From contig NZ_NWUX01000021.1 in NCBI RefSeq assembly GCF_002374315.1, positions 18,419-82,418 of the forward strand: a stretch of 64,000 nucleotides of DNA, in the 5' to 3' direction. The position numbers and the translations under genes were made by a program. Positions 26,104-36,085 of the stretch are shown here, in pieces. Within the stretch, counting starts at the first letter, position 1. Every line of letters begins with the position of its first letter. The DNA comes from Vreelandella nigrificans (GTDB lineage Bacteria > Pseudomonadota > Gammaproteobacteria > Pseudomonadales > Halomonadaceae). The notes beneath the pieces are model-generated. The model saw only the letters and a list, made by a program, of their open reading frames with translations, did no database searches and was not told the origin of the DNA.

Positions 26104-26209
26104 TCAAGATGAGTGCCAAAAGCTCGCCGAGCTAATTGAAAACATCAAATAAAAAAATACCGCGATCAAACGGTTGACGCACTAACGCCACAACCATAGA
26201 GGTGAAACA

Positions 26210-27157
26210 ATGAAAAAGATAATGACGACACTCTCTGTTGCTACTGCTGCTCTGACGCTCTCTACTTTAGCAGTGGCTGATTATCCCACTAAAAATATTG
26301 AATTTATCGTGCCGTGGAATGCAGGTGGCGGTGCCGATAATGTGGTGAGAGCATTACAAAATCCTGTTGAGAAGGCGCTTGGGACTAATCTTGTCGTTCG
26401 TAACATCTCAGGCGGCGGTGGTGCTGTAGGATTCTCTACTGCGGTGGGTGCAAAGACAGATGGTTACGTCGTCACTATTCCTACCAATGCCACTTTTACA
26501 CTTGAGGGACTGGGGAACGTTGGCTTTACCTATACCGACTTTGAGTATATTGCCCGAGTGTTAGTTGAGCCCTACGTGTTAGCCGCTAGCAGCCAGAAAG
26601 GCTGGGAGTCGCTGGAGGAAATGCTCAATGACCTGCAAGAGAATGATCGCCCCTTAATGGTAGGTGCATCTGGCGTTGGCTCTTCAACACACATCATGGC
26701 CGTTGCACTGGCCGAAGAGCTGGGTGTCCGTTTTGAAGTGGTTCCCTACGACAGCGGTGCTAACGCGGTAACGGCAGCGATGGGTGGCCATATTGATGCG
26801 GTAGTTCTGAACCCTTCAGAAGTGGTTTCTGGCATTGATTCTGGACGCCTCACCGCTATTGTCACTACCGGTGATGAGCGTAGTGGCGCGCTTCCTGATG
26901 CGCCTACCATGTTGGAACAAGGCTATGACTTCTCCGTTAGTCAGTGGCGTGGTGTGGCTGCTCCTAAGGGCATTAGTCAAGAAGTTGAAGACCGCTGGGT
27001 GGAAGCTATTCAAGCCGCCGTTGAAGACCCTGAGTTCCAACGTGCAGCAGAGATGATGGGTTCCGACATCATGCCACTTTATGGCGACGAGCTTGATGAA
27101 TTTGTGGAAAACACGGCTCGATTAATGATTGAAGAAGCTGCAAAACTGGCTCAGTGA
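26210..27157 (+). CDS. Tripartite tricarboxylate (TTT) transporter substrate-binding protein, TctC/Bug family
   Basis: This 315-residue periplasmic receptor has a signal peptide ending near VADYP (residue 23). The Bug fold features are present: IEFIVPWNAGGGADNVVRAL near 30-48, then NISGGGGAVGF and the C-terminal WRGVAAPKG region. TTT systems use it with TctB and TctA to bring carboxylic acids in with a proton or sodium gradient. It is the first gene of tctC-tctB-tctA-glucarate dehydratase, so glucarate or a related aldarate is the probable substrate. The operator palindrome at 25995 lies upstream. Confidence 0.92.
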   Translation: MKKIMTTLSVATAALTLSTLAVADYPTKNIEFIVPWNAGGGADNVVRALQNPVEKALGTNLVVRNISGGGGAVGFSTAVGAKTDGYVVTIPTNATFTLEGLGNVGFTYTDFEYIARVLVEPYVLAASSQKGWESLEEMLNDLQENDRPLMVGASGVGSSTHIMAVALAEELGVRFEVVPYDSGANAVTAAMGGHIDAVVLNPSEVVSGIDSGRLTAIVTTGDERSGALPDAPTMLEQGYDFSVSQWRGVAAPKGISQEVEDRWVEAIQAAVEDPEFQRAAEMMGSDIMPLYGDELDEFVENTARLMIEEAAKLAQ

Positions 27158-27164
27158 GGAAGTT

Positions 27165-27674
27165 ATGCAACGGCCTATTCCAGAAGCAACGTTTCATATT
27201 GTGCTTATAGGTCTTGTGGGTTACTTCCTAATGGAGAGTTTTTCTATTCGAGGAAGTGCAGCTGGCGGCAACCTGTCGCCGGCCTTTTTCCCCAAGGCGA
27301 TCTGTGCACTTTTAATCATTTTACTTTTGCTATCGCTTGTCAGGGTCGTCATTGAAGGAATATCCAACAAGGAGCTTGAGCAGCCACGCGAAGTCAGTTT
27401 CGGCATATCCGTCATTGCCTGGTTGGTCGTACTTGCGCTCTTGATACTTTATGCCTTTTTACTAGAGCCACTTGGCTACATATTAACAACAGCATTGTTG
27501 ATTTTCTGCATGGTTTCAACGTTGGTGTTACTTAATAAACAAGATCAAAAAGCGTCTTTAAAAGGTGCAATAGGGCTTGCTGGTTTTTCAATATTGACCT
27601 CATTAGCCATCTTCATACTTTTTAGTAAAGGCTTCAGCATTATTTTGCCCACCCTGGGAATAGCCGGAGTTTAA
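27165..27674 (+). CDS. TTT transporter small membrane subunit, TctB family
   Basis: The frame opens at a TTG (27129) inside tctC, but ATG 27165 follows GAGGAAG and starts a normal TctB, giving 169 residues with four predicted membrane helices (about 8-25, 45-63, 83-105 and 130-160). TctB proteins are poorly conserved and are identified mainly by position between TctC and TctA. The gene starts seven bases after the tctC stop. It should form the membrane complex with the large subunit encoded next. Confidence 0.85.
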   Translation: MQRPIPEATFHIVLIGLVGYFLMESFSIRGSAAGGNLSPAFFPKAICALLIILLLLSLVRVVIEGISNKELEQPREVSFGISVIAWLVVLALLILYAFLLEPLGYILTTALLIFCMVSTLVLLNKQDQKASLKGAIGLAGFSILTSLAIFILFSKGFSIILPTLGIAGV

Positions 27675-27676
27675 TC

Positions 27677-29164
27677 ATGAATGATTATATCGATGCACTA
27701 GGGCTTGTTTTCCAGGGATACGTACTGTTAGCGATAGCCGGCGGAACGCTGCTTGGGCTTATTATGGGGGCGCTGCCAGGCTTGACCGCTGCCATGGCAA
27801 TAGCGCTACTGCTTCCATTAACCTTTGGAATGCCGCCTGTCATGGGTGTTGGCATGCTGCTTGGCACGTTGTGTGGGGCTATTGCCGGTGGTTCCGTATC
27901 AGCCACTTTATTGAATATTCCAGGCACTCCCTCTTCGGTAGCGACCACGCTTGATGCTTTTCCTATGGCCCGTAGTGGTCAGGCGGGGCGAGCCCTGGGA
28001 ATTGCCATTGTCGCCTCTTTTCTAGGCGGAATTTTTAGTGCGGTAGTGTTAAGTGTACTGGCACCTCCCATTGCCGAGTTTGCTCTGCGTTTCGGAGCAC
28101 CTGAATACTTTGCACTTAGTGTTTTTGGCCTGGTTATCATTGCATCTGTTTCCAAAAACTTAGCCAAGGGGCTTGCGGCTGGGCTGATAGGTTTGCTGTT
28201 AGCAACGGTTGGGTCTGACCCGATGTTAGGAAGCCCTCGGTTTACCTATGGCAACATGTCGCTTTTAACCGGCATTAATCTCTTACCTGCGCTTATTGGT
28301 TTGTTTGCCGTGTCACAAGTGTTGGCCGATGTCGTTGACTATTTCAAAACTGAGAAAGCTGATGCATCAAACACGCCTATCGATAAAGCGTCGCCTCGTT
28401 GGATCGAGGTGCTCAAACATTGGAAGGTCGTCCTCTCTAGTTCCGTGATTGGTACGATCGTGGGTGCCATCCCAGGTGCTGGCGGCAGTATTGCCTCTTT
28501 CTTGTCCTACGATCAGGCCAAAAAGATGTCAAAAACACCTGAAAAATTTGGTAAAGGGCATTCTGAAGGCATTATCGCTTCCGAGTCTTCTAATAACTCA
28601 TTAGTTGGTGGATCGCTGATACCCATGCTGACGCTTGGGGTTCCCGGTGAAGCGGCAACTGCTGTTCTAATGGGCGGTTTAATGATTCAGGGCATACGTC
28701 CGGGACCAACACTTTTTACTGAGCAAGGCGCCATTATTTACGGCATCTTTATTGCTTTCTTTGTGGCGAATATCTTCATGATGCTCTTCCAGTGGTTTGG
28801 CATCAGGCTGTTTATAAAGATACTGCAGATACCAAGGAAGCTACTGATGGCGATGATTTTGGTCTTCTGTGTCATCGGTGTTTACGCCGTCGACTCCAAC
28901 ATTTTTAACGTTTATCTGATGCTGGCCTTCGGTGTTCTTGGATTTTTCTTGAATAAGTATGGCTTTGGCACTGCCCCCGTTATTCTGGGCTTAATTCTTG
29001 GACCCATTGCAGAGTCAAACTTACGCCGAGCTTTGATGGTTTCAGGCGGGGACTGGACCGTCTTTGTTACTCGTCCTATCAGTTTATCGTTCCTGGTGGT
29101 CGCCCTGCTATTTCTAGCGTTTAGCCTTTGGCAAAACGCTAAACATAAAACGTCATTTGCTTAG
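27677..29164 (+). CDS. TTT transporter large membrane subunit, TctA family
   Basis: This 495-residue integral membrane protein has about twelve helices and the two TctA signature loops. The first is [20 protein letters not shown] near 31-50. The second is the inverted copy [21 protein letters not shown] near 262-282. [15 protein letters not shown] and [16 protein letters not shown] are also typical. It is the transport pore of the TTT system and starts two bases after tctB. The glucarate dehydratase gene follows after 11 bases, which points to an aldarate substrate. Confidence 0.94.
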   Translation: MNDYIDALGLVFQGYVLLAIAGGTLLGLIMGALPGLTAAMAIALLLPLTFGMPPVMGVGMLLGTLCGAIAGGSVSATLLNIPGTPSSVATTLDAFPMARSGQAGRALGIAIVASFLGGIFSAVVLSVLAPPIAEFALRFGAPEYFALSVFGLVIIASVSKNLAKGLAAGLIGLLLATVGSDPMLGSPRFTYGNMSLLTGINLLPALIGLFAVSQVLADVVDYFKTEKADASNTPIDKASPRWIEVLKHWKVVLSSSVIGTIVGAIPGAGGSIASFLSYDQAKKMSKTPEKFGKGHSEGIIASESSNNSLVGGSLIPMLTLGVPGEAATAVLMGGLMIQGIRPGPTLFTEQGAIIYGIFIAFFVANIFMMLFQWFGIRLFIKILQIPRKLLMAMILVFCVIGVYAVDSNIFNVYLMLAFGVLGFFLNKYGFGTAPVILGLILGPIAESNLRRALMVSGGDWTVFVTRPISLSFLVVALLFLAFSLWQNAKHKTSFA

Positions 29165-29175
29165 GATTAATCATT

Positions 29176-30501
29176 ATGTTTCCTAAAATTAAATCAATGA
29201 AAGTGGTTCCTGTCGCTGGCTACGATGGCTTCTTGTTAAACCTCAGCGGTGGCCATGCGCCCTGGTTTATTCGCTGTGTGGTCATTCTTGAAGATGACGC
29301 TGGTAACCAGGGTGTTGGTGAGATTCCTTCCAGTGGCGGAATTCTTAAAGGGCTGGAGCAGTGCCGTGGGATGGTAGAAGGCTCGCAGATCAATAATATC
29401 AAGCACACGCTTAATAAGGTGCGCCTGCGGCTAGCGCAAAATGGACGTGAAGAGCGTGGCCGCCAGACATTTGACTTACGCGTAGCGGTGCATGTGATCA
29501 CGGGCATTGAATCGGCTTTGTTAGACCTTTATGGGCAGGCACTACAAATGCCCGTGGCCGACCTGCTTGGTCAGTATGGCCGTCAGCGTGATGAAGTCGA
29601 GGCATTGGGCTATCTGTTTTTATTAGGTGATCCAGGCAAGACAGATCTGCCGTATCCTAACGCGCTTAATCCTCAAGATACCTGGGATGAAATACGCTAC
29701 CAAGAGGCACTGACACCTGAAGCGGTGGCTAATTTGGCCAAAGCCGCCTATGAGCGTTACGGGTTTAAAGACTTTAAATTAAAAGGGGGTGTGCTGCGCG
29801 GTGAAGAGGAGGCAGATTGCATTCGCGCGCTCCATGAAGCATTTCCAGAGGCTCGATTAACGCTTGATCCTAATGGTGCCTGGAAACTTGATGAAGCAGT
29901 GGGGGTGTTGGAGCCCATCAAACACCTGTTGAGCTATGCCGAAGATCCCTGTGGCCAGGAAGAGGGCTACTCTGGGCGTGAGACCATGGCTGAGTTTAAG
30001 AAGCGCACTGGCCTGCCCACGGCGACCAATATGATTGCAACAGATTTTAAGCAGCTACAGTATGCCGTTCAGCTTAACTCCGTTGATATACCTCTAGCCG
30101 ATTGTCATTTTTGGACCATGCAAGGCGCTGTAAAAGTAGGTGAACTTTGTAACGAGTGGGGCATGACCTGGGGTTCTCACAGTAATAACCATTTCGATAT
30201 TTCTTTGGCGATGATGACTCACGTTGCCGCTGCTTGCCCTGGAGAGATTACCGCAATTGACACGCACTGGATTTGGCAAGATGGTCAACGTATCACCAAA
30301 AATCCCTTACTCATTCGCGATGGTAAGCTAAAGGTTCCAACCACCCCTGGGCTGGGGATTGAGCTTGATGAAGATAAACTGATGGAGGCACATCAGCTTT
30401 ATAAGACGCTCGACACCACCCAAAGAAATGATGCTATGGCGATGCAGTTTCTTATTCCTGGATGGCAATTTGATCCCAAACGACCTGCTTTGGTCCGTTG
30501 A
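29176..30501 (+). CDS. gudD: Glucarate dehydratase
   Basis: This 441-residue enolase-superfamily enzyme dehydrates D-glucarate (and L-idarate) to 5-keto-4-deoxy-D-glucarate. It follows E. coli GudD with an offset of about four residues. The KxK pair in FKLKGG is at 201/203, metal ligands lie at Asp231 (LDPNGAW), Glu256 (AEDPCG) and Asn285 (ATNM), Asp309 lies in LADCHFW and the general base His335 lies in [14 protein letters not shown]. All catalytic positions are present. It is co-transcribed with the TTT transporter, and its product is the substrate of KdgD at 30700. Confidence 0.95.
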   Translation: MFPKIKSMKVVPVAGYDGFLLNLSGGHAPWFIRCVVILEDDAGNQGVGEIPSSGGILKGLEQCRGMVEGSQINNIKHTLNKVRLRLAQNGREERGRQTFDLRVAVHVITGIESALLDLYGQALQMPVADLLGQYGRQRDEVEALGYLFLLGDPGKTDLPYPNALNPQDTWDEIRYQEALTPEAVANLAKAAYERYGFKDFKLKGGVLRGEEEADCIRALHEAFPEARLTLDPNGAWKLDEAVGVLEPIKHLLSYAEDPCGQEEGYSGRETMAEFKKRTGLPTATNMIATDFKQLQYAVQLNSVDIPLADCHFWTMQGAVKVGELCNEWGMTWGSHSNNHFDISLAMMTHVAAACPGEITAIDTHWIWQDGQRITKNPLLIRDGKLKVPTTPGLGIELDEDKLMEAHQLYKTLDTTQRNDAMAMQFLIPGWQFDPKRPALVR

Positions 30502-30612
30502 TCCTTAAACAGTCATCTTTTTGCAAGCCTGTAGGTTACTGCTACTTTGGTTTAAAACGCGATAGTTCTGCTTGCGTCGCGGCAAGCCTATACATATCTT
30601 CATAAACATATG

Positions 30613-30623
30613 ATGTATTACAT
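30613..30623. promoter_or_regulatory. Uronate-regulon operator B, before kdgD-1
   Basis: A perfect ATGTA-T-TACAT palindrome with the left flank AAACATATG. The 70 bases before it align without gaps to the 70 bases before operator A (for example TACTTTGGTTTAA at 30543 and 25925), so the whole promoter was duplicated. The target gene starts 77 bases downstream. Confidence 0.75.
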
Positions 30624-30699
30624 AGCTTGTTTTCCATTCGGTCATCACTCGCTCCAGTTCATCGAATAGAAGACGCAATGATAAAAAAGAGGGCATAAC

Positions 30700-31617
30700 G
30701 TGACATTTTCAAGAGAAGCAGTAACCAATGCCATTGGCGATGGTTTGCTATCGTTCCCGATCACGGATTTCGATAGCCAAGGCCGCTTTGATGAAGCGAG
30801 CTATCGTAAGCGGCTGGAGTGGTTTATCAGCCATGAAATCTCAGCGGTCTTCGTCGCGGGCGGTACTGGGGAGTTTTTCAGCCTGTCGCTGGATGAGTAT
30901 CGCGAGATTGTGCGCATAGCGGTTGAGGTGATTGATGGGCGTTTGCCGGTGATCGCCAGCGCTGGCCTAAGCGTTGAGACAGGTAAGGCTTTTGCAAAAG
31001 CAGCTGAAGAGGCGGGGGCTGATGGCATTCTGCTGATGCCGCCTTATTTAACCGAGTGCCCGCAAGGCGGTTTGGTCGAGTACGCTCGCCAAATTTGCGA
31101 TGCCACCTCAATCAATGTGATTTATTACAACCGCGGCAATGGCATTTTGAATGCCCACTCTGTTCAGCAACTGGCCGGTCTTTGCCCTAATTTGGTGGGG
31201 TTAAAAGATGGTAAAGGTGATATTCAAGCGCTTAACAAAATTATCAAAACCGTTGGTGATCGCTTGGTTTATATCGGTGGTGTACCTACGGCTGAAATTT
31301 TTGCTGAGGCTTACGTCTCTATTGGTGTGAATACTTATTCATCGGCTGTTTTTAACTTCGTACCTGAAATGGCCGTCACCTTTTACAAGGAGTTGCGTAA
31401 AGGTAATAAAGAGCTCGTGAAACAGATTACTAACGACTTCTTTATTCCTTTCGTGGATCTCAGGGATCGAAAAGCAGGCTATGCCGTTAGCCTGATCAAA
31501 GCGGGCGCGGAGATTGTTGGCCGTCCTGCCGGTCACGTCCGTGCTCCACTGGAAATGCCAAGTGAAAAGGAGAGCCTGCAGTTGGCAGCGTTGATCGACG
31601 TGGCAAAAAAATACTGA
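30700..31617 (+). CDS. kdgD: 5-dehydro-4-deoxyglucarate dehydratase, paralogue 1
   Basis: This 305-residue DapA-superfamily enzyme decarboxylates and dehydrates 5-keto-4-deoxyglucarate to 2,5-dioxopentanoate (2-oxoglutarate semialdehyde). Family signs are GGTGEFFSLS near 54-63, the YYNRGNG tyrosine near 143 and the Schiff-base lysine in VGLKDGKGD at 169. It starts with GTG at 30700. It heads a second set kdgD-dctP-dctQ-dctM-gci, with operator B directly upstream. A close paralogue lies at 50411; having two copies under separate operators suggests dosage or different induction. Confidence 0.93.
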   Translation: MTFSREAVTNAIGDGLLSFPITDFDSQGRFDEASYRKRLEWFISHEISAVFVAGGTGEFFSLSLDEYREIVRIAVEVIDGRLPVIASAGLSVETGKAFAKAAEEAGADGILLMPPYLTECPQGGLVEYARQICDATSINVIYYNRGNGILNAHSVQQLAGLCPNLVGLKDGKGDIQALNKIIKTVGDRLVYIGGVPTAEIFAEAYVSIGVNTYSSAVFNFVPEMAVTFYKELRKGNKELVKQITNDFFIPFVDLRDRKAGYAVSLIKAGAEIVGRPAGHVRAPLEMPSEKESLQLAALIDVAKKY

Positions 31618-31679
31618 CTAATAACATACCCATTAACATCTGCTAGTAAACGATCACTAATAATAAGAGAGCGTTAAAC

Positions 31680-32690
31680 ATGCATGCTAATAATAGCGTT
31701 ATGAAAACTAGCCACATTAAGAAATTCTTACCTATCGCCAGTGTGGCGGCCATGATGGCCTTTGCGCTTCCGGCTCAGGCGGATAACTGGCGAGGATGGA
31801 ACATCCACCCAAATGGCTATCCCAATACAGTGGCGCTGGAAGAGTTCGCTGAGGCCGTGGCAGAGCAAACGGAAGGCCGTGTTAAGCCCCGCGTTTATAA
31901 CAATGCTGTACTTGGCGACCAATCGGACGCCATTGAGCAGACCCGCAACGGGGCCTTGGACTTTGCCAATTTCAATATGGGTCCGATGGGCCCCATCGTT
32001 CCTGAAACCAATGTGTTCTCGCTGCCTTTTTTGTTCAATGACGTTGAACATATGCACGCGGTGATGGACGGAGAAATTGGCGAACGCTTTGCTGATGCAT
32101 TAGAAGAAAAAGGGCTTGTCGTTCTATCGTGGTTTGATTCGGGGGCGAGAAGTATTTACAACACTAAGCAGCCTATTAATACCCCTGAAGATGTTCGTGG
32201 CTTAAAGATCCGTGTTATGAACAACGATCTTTATGTTCACATGATTGAGGCGCTAGGTGGAAACGCTACGCCAATGTCCTACGGGGAGGTCTATCAAAGT
32301 TTAACTACCGGTGTTTTAGACGGTGCAGAAAATAACTACCCGTCTTTTGAATCAAGTAATCACTATGAAGCATCAGGATATTACTCCTTAACCGAACATT
32401 TGATTATTCCTGAGTGTTTGTGTGTTGCAAAAGCCAGCTGGGAAAAACTCTCGGAAGAAGATCAAGAGATCATTCGAGATGTAGCGCAGCAGGCGTCTGT
32501 GCGTCAGCGTGAGCTATGGGTGAATAGTTCTGAAGAGAGCCGGCAGATAGTGTTAGATCATGGTGTTGAAATCAATGAAGTGGAAGATAAAGCTGCCTTC
32601 CAGGCGCTTATGGAACCCATGTATGAAAGCTTCATTGCCAGTAACCCGGGCACAGGCGAGCTGATTGAGGAAATTCGCGCCGCCGAGTGA
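31680..32690 (+). CDS. TRAP transporter periplasmic binding protein, DctP family
   Basis: This 336-residue protein has a signal peptide ending near AQADN (residue 36). AGAGAG sits eight bases before the ATG. The DctP fold motifs are visible: RNGALDFANFNMGP near 84, FLFNDVEHMHAV near 120, the carboxylate-binding arginine region LKIRVMNND near 180 and the conserved GEVYQSLTTGVLDGAENN near 205-222. It hands a sugar acid to the DctQM membrane subunits encoded next. The neighbours kdgD and gci suggest galacturonate, glucuronate or an aldarate as ligand; this is inference. Confidence 0.94.
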   Translation: MHANNSVMKTSHIKKFLPIASVAAMMAFALPAQADNWRGWNIHPNGYPNTVALEEFAEAVAEQTEGRVKPRVYNNAVLGDQSDAIEQTRNGALDFANFNMGPMGPIVPETNVFSLPFLFNDVEHMHAVMDGEIGERFADALEEKGLVVLSWFDSGARSIYNTKQPINTPEDVRGLKIRVMNNDLYVHMIEALGGNATPMSYGEVYQSLTTGVLDGAENNYPSFESSNHYEASGYYSLTEHLIIPECLCVAKASWEKLSEEDQEIIRDVAQQASVRQRELWVNSSEESRQIVLDHGVEINEVEDKAAFQALMEPMYESFIASNPGTGELIEEIRAAE

Positions 32691-32776
32691 TTTTACACTT
32701 AAATGCTTCCGGTGGTTGCTAATACATCGCTTTGTCGCTGCTTAGCCACTACCGGAAGTTGAAAAGGAAAGGTTCC

Positions 32777-33313
32777 GTGAGTATCGAACTTGAATCATCA
32801 CTCGGTAAAGAAGACACGATAAATAGCAGCCCACTAAATCGAATCTTAGATGGCATTGCTAGCTTATGTATTTTGGTTGCAGGTGTCTTGCTAGTCATAC
32901 TTATCGCCATATTTGGATGGCTGGTTTTTGGTCGCTATGTGCTGAATAACACGCCGACCTGGGTTGAACAGGCCTCACTGGTGATGGTGGTTTATATCAC
33001 CTGTTTAGGTGCCGCGGCTGGGGTAAGGCATCATAGCCACCTCAATATTGATTTTATTCGTGAAAGCTTGACTGCTCCTTTACGTAGCTTAATGCACCAT
33101 CTTGCTGATCTTTTTATCTTCTTTTTTGGCGGATTTATGGCCTTTCAGGGTTGGACATTGGTGATGACAAACCTGAATAGAGCGATTCCCATGATAGGGC
33201 TCTCAGAGAGCTGGCGTGCGGCCCCTCTAGTGGTATGCGGTGTGTTAATCATGCTTTTTTCAGCCGCTGATATAGCGCAGCGCTTACTAACTCGAAAAGT
33301 TAAGAGGGTATGA
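32777..33313 (+). CDS. TRAP transporter small membrane subunit, DctQ family
   Basis: The frame opens at 32732, but AAAGGAAAGG just before GTG 32777 marks the likelier start, giving 178 residues. There are four membrane helices (about 28-52, 67-85, 107-127 and 147-167), with the DctQ signature RYVLNNTPTWVEQASLVMVV at about 54-73 and GVRHHSHLNIDF. It bridges the DctP receptor and the DctM channel. DctM starts three bases after its stop. Confidence 0.9.
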   Translation: MSIELESSLGKEDTINSSPLNRILDGIASLCILVAGVLLVILIAIFGWLVFGRYVLNNTPTWVEQASLVMVVYITCLGAAAGVRHHSHLNIDFIRESLTAPLRSLMHHLADLFIFFFGGFMAFQGWTLVMTNLNRAIPMIGLSESWRAAPLVVCGVLIMLFSAADIAQRLLTRKVKRV

Positions 33314-33316
33314 TCG

Positions 33317-34597
33317 ATGGGGCTTATTATTCTTTTCGGGATATTTTTTCTAGGTCTTTTAGTCGGCGCGCCAGTGGCCTTTGCCGTTGGTTTGGCTGCC
33401 GTTGTCACCTTCCTTTATGAAGGCTTGCCCCTTTTTGTGGCCTTCCAACGTATCCTCTCCGGTATCTCCGTTTTTTCCTTACTCGCGATTCCCTTCTTTA
33501 TTTTTGCAGGGGAGTTGATGATGCACGGCGGTATTTCCACTCGTCTTGTGCGCTTAGCATCGGCCATGGTGGGCAAGGTGCGCGGCGGGTTAGGGATGGT
33601 AAATATCAGCTCTTCCATGCTGTTCGGTGGCATCTCTGGTTCGGCCGTTGCGGATACCTCTGCGTTAGGCTCTATTCTGATCCCCGTGATGAAAGAGAAG
33701 GGCTACGACGCCGACTATGCCGTCAATGTCACGGTGACATCGTCCGTTGCCGGGGTGGTGATTCCCCCTAGCCATAATATGATTCTTTATGCGGTAGCGG
33801 CAGGCGGCGGTATCTCGGTTACTCAGCTGTTTATTGCTGGCATTGTGCCGGGTATTTTGATGTGTTTAAGCCTTGCTGTTGCCGCCTATGTGGTGGCTGT
33901 AAAGCGTGGCTATAAGGGCGAAGCATTTCCTGGTTGGGCTGCGCTGATGATCAGCTTTGTGGCTTCTCTGCCTGGGCTGATGACCGCTGTGATTATTGTC
34001 GGCGGAGTGCTGTCGGGCATTCTTACCGTCACAGAGTCCGGCGCTTTTGGCGCTATCTACGCCATTATCGTTACAGGGCTGGTCTACCGCGAATTGACCT
34101 GGGCCTCTTTCAAAGCAGCCGTTGTTCAGTCAGTAAAAACCACCTCGCTGGTAATGATTTTGGTGGGCTGTGCCTCGGCGTTTTCCTACCTATTGGCCCT
34201 CTACAATGTACCGGAAATGTTGACCACAGGGCTGATGGCTATTTCCGATAAGCCGGTGGTTATCTTCCTTATGCTCAATATTATCCTATTGATCTTGGGC
34301 ATGATTATGGACATGGCGGCGCTAATCCTTATCTGCACGCCCATTTTCCTACCCGTTGCTATGCAGTTCGGTATGGACCCCATTCAGTTCGGTATTATTT
34401 TAATGATGAACCTGGGGCTGGGCTTATGTACGCCACCGGTCGGTGCCTGTCTGTTTGTCGGCTGTGTGATTGGCAAAATCAAAATCGAAGAAGCCGTACG
34501 TACTATTTGGCCGTTTTTCCTGGCGCTGTTTGCCGCTTTGATGCTGGTGACCTATGTCCCTGCGGTCTCTTTAACGCTTCCTGGTTTTTTCCGCTAA
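33317..34597 (+). CDS. TRAP transporter large membrane subunit, DctM family
   Basis: This 426-residue channel subunit has eleven to twelve helices. It shows the DctM phrases FIFAGELMMHGGISTRLVRL, SSMLFGGISGSAVADTSALG, VVIPPSHNMILYAVAAGG and the C-terminal LMMNLGLGLCTPPVGACLFV. It drives sodium-coupled uptake of the acid bound by DctP. The galactarolactone cycloisomerase gene follows 54 bases later, separated by a small hairpin. Confidence 0.95.
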   Translation: MGLIILFGIFFLGLLVGAPVAFAVGLAAVVTFLYEGLPLFVAFQRILSGISVFSLLAIPFFIFAGELMMHGGISTRLVRLASAMVGKVRGGLGMVNISSSMLFGGISGSAVADTSALGSILIPVMKEKGYDADYAVNVTVTSSVAGVVIPPSHNMILYAVAAGGGISVTQLFIAGIVPGILMCLSLAVAAYVVAVKRGYKGEAFPGWAALMISFVASLPGLMTAVIIVGGVLSGILTVTESGAFGAIYAIIVTGLVYRELTWASFKAAVVQSVKTTSLVMILVGCASAFSYLLALYNVPEMLTTGLMAISDKPVVIFLMLNIILLILGMIMDMAALILICTPIFLPVAMQFGMDPIQFGIILMMNLGLGLCTPPVGACLFVGCVIGKIKIEEAVRTIWPFFLALFAALMLVTYVPAVSLTLPGFFR

Positions 34598-34615
34598 TAC
34601 CGAAGGCTACTAAAG

Positions 34616-34632
34616 CAGCTTTTATAAAGCTG
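34616..34632 (+). other. Small intra-operon hairpin before gci
   Basis: CAGCTTT and AAAGCTG form a 7-bp stem with a 3-base loop between dctM and gci. It has no following T run and probably trims or stabilises mRNA rather than ending it. Confidence 0.4.
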
Positions 34633-34651
34633 TTAAGAGGATAGATCGAAT

Positions 34652-35788
34652 ATGAAAGTCGTTGCTGTAAACACCCATATACTCGATTACCAACTTGAGA
34701 CAGCGTTTGAGAGTGCTTCTATGCACTTTTCCCACCGCCAACACTGCCTGGTTGAGATCGTCTGCGATGATGGCACTATCGGTTGGGGAGAGTGCTTGGG
34801 ACCAGCTAAACCCAATGCCACTATTGTGGAGGTCTACGCGCAATCGCTGATAGGTGAAGATCCGCTGCAAACAGAAAAAATCTGGTTAACCCTGTATAAC
34901 CGGCTGCGCGACCAGGGCCAGCGCGGCTTAACCGTTACCGCGTTGAGTGGCGTTGATATCGCCTTATGGGATATCAAAGGGAAGCACTTTGGGGTACCGA
35001 TCTCAACGCTGCTGGGCGGCCGCTTTCGTGACAGCGTACGTGCCTATGCTACAGGCTCATTCCGCCGGGCAGGGGTGGATCGCGTGACCGATATAGCAGC
35101 AGAAGTGGCCGGTTATCGCCGTGAGGGCTTTCATGCCGTGAAAGTCAAAATAGGCTTTGATGTGGAGGAAGACCTGGAAGTGATAGCCGCCGTGCGCGAT
35201 GCCATTGGCCCTGATATGCGCCTGATGATTGATGCCAACCACGGCTATGACTACCTGGAAGCGATCGAACTGGGCCAGCGTGCTGCCCCGTTTGGTATCG
35301 ACTGGTTTGAAGAGCCAGTCTTGCCAGAACAAATCTCCACCTACGAAGCCGTTAGAGCGGGGCAGTCTATCCCTGTTGCCAGTGGCGAAAATTGGCACGG
35401 CCGTTATGCCATGCATGAGCCGTTAGCAAGACGCGCAGTGGATATCGTGCAGCCGGATATTTGCGGTGTAGGTGGTTTTAGCGAAATGCGCCGGGTGGCG
35501 GATATGGCCGCTATGCATGGTGTGCGCTTGGTGCCCCACGTGTGGGGTACGGCGGTATGTCTGGCAGCCAGCCTGCAGTTTATGGCGGCACTGCCACCCA
35601 ACCCACCACGCCGCAAGCCTATCGAACCTATCATGGAGTTCGACCGCACCGAAAACCCTTTCCGCCAAGCCGTCGTGCAAACGCCTCTTGAGCATAAAAA
35701 TGGGGTAGTGACGATTCCCGATGGCCCAGGACTGGGGATTGAAATTAACCGCAATACGCTCGCTAATTACGCTTTGAAAGAAGTGTGA
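34652..35788 (+). CDS. gci: D-galactarolactone cycloisomerase
   Basis: This 378-residue enolase-superfamily enzyme opens D-galactaro-1,4-lactone (and glucarolactone) to the 3-deoxy-2-keto-hexarate. It matches the Agrobacterium enzyme (Atu3139, also 378 residues) as I remember it, through FESASMHFSHRQHCLVEI, the GWGECLGPAKPNA loop and VPHVWGTAVCLAASLQFMAA. Catalytic Lys164/Lys166 (KVKIG), metal ligands Asp194, Glu220 and Glu246 and His296 are all present. It ends the kdgD-TRAP operon. With the isomerase at 51369 and the dehydrogenase at 52295 it completes the galacturonate arm. Confidence 0.93.
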   Translation: MKVVAVNTHILDYQLETAFESASMHFSHRQHCLVEIVCDDGTIGWGECLGPAKPNATIVEVYAQSLIGEDPLQTEKIWLTLYNRLRDQGQRGLTVTALSGVDIALWDIKGKHFGVPISTLLGGRFRDSVRAYATGSFRRAGVDRVTDIAAEVAGYRREGFHAVKVKIGFDVEEDLEVIAAVRDAIGPDMRLMIDANHGYDYLEAIELGQRAAPFGIDWFEEPVLPEQISTYEAVRAGQSIPVASGENWHGRYAMHEPLARRAVDIVQPDICGVGGFSEMRRVADMAAMHGVRLVPHVWGTAVCLAASLQFMAALPPNPPRRKPIEPIMEFDRTENPFRQAVVQTPLEHKNGVVTIPDGPGLGIEINRNTLANYALKEV

Positions 35789-35893
35789 GGGATTGACGCA
35801 GCTTTTTGATAGTTCTCAATAGCTATGAATAAAACGCAGAGCAGGAAATAGAAATACGATGACAGTAGTAAGAATGATAAACCCAAACATATT

Positions 35894-35904
35894 ATGTATT
35901 ACTA
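35894..35904. promoter_or_regulatory. Uronate-regulon operator C, before the Dpp-type ABC operon
   Basis: ATGTATTACTA with left flank AAACATATT, nine of eleven bases as in the perfect palindrome. It lies about 180 bases before the ABC substrate-binding gene at 36086 and just downstream of gci. Confidence 0.6.
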
Positions 35905-35949
35905 GTGTGCTTCTCTACTCATTTCAAACGACCAGATTGTGAGATGGGC

Positions 35950-36014
35950 AAGCTCTTGCGGGGAGCTCCTGTAAAGAGCCCTTGTGTAGCGCTCTTGTGA
36001 GGCGTTCTCGTGCA
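35950..36014. repeat. Five degenerate 13-bp tandem repeats
   Basis: Units of the type gagctcctgtaaa, gagcccttgtgta, gcgctcttgtgag and gcgttctcgtgca, preceded by a weaker copy, lie between operator C and the ABC operon. They are noncoding, since the period breaks frame. Confidence 0.6.
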
Positions 36015-36085
36015 TATGGATTGATGGGGAATTTAAAAAATGACTTCGATTATAAATATAAATTGCTAACACATTGGAGTATGGC

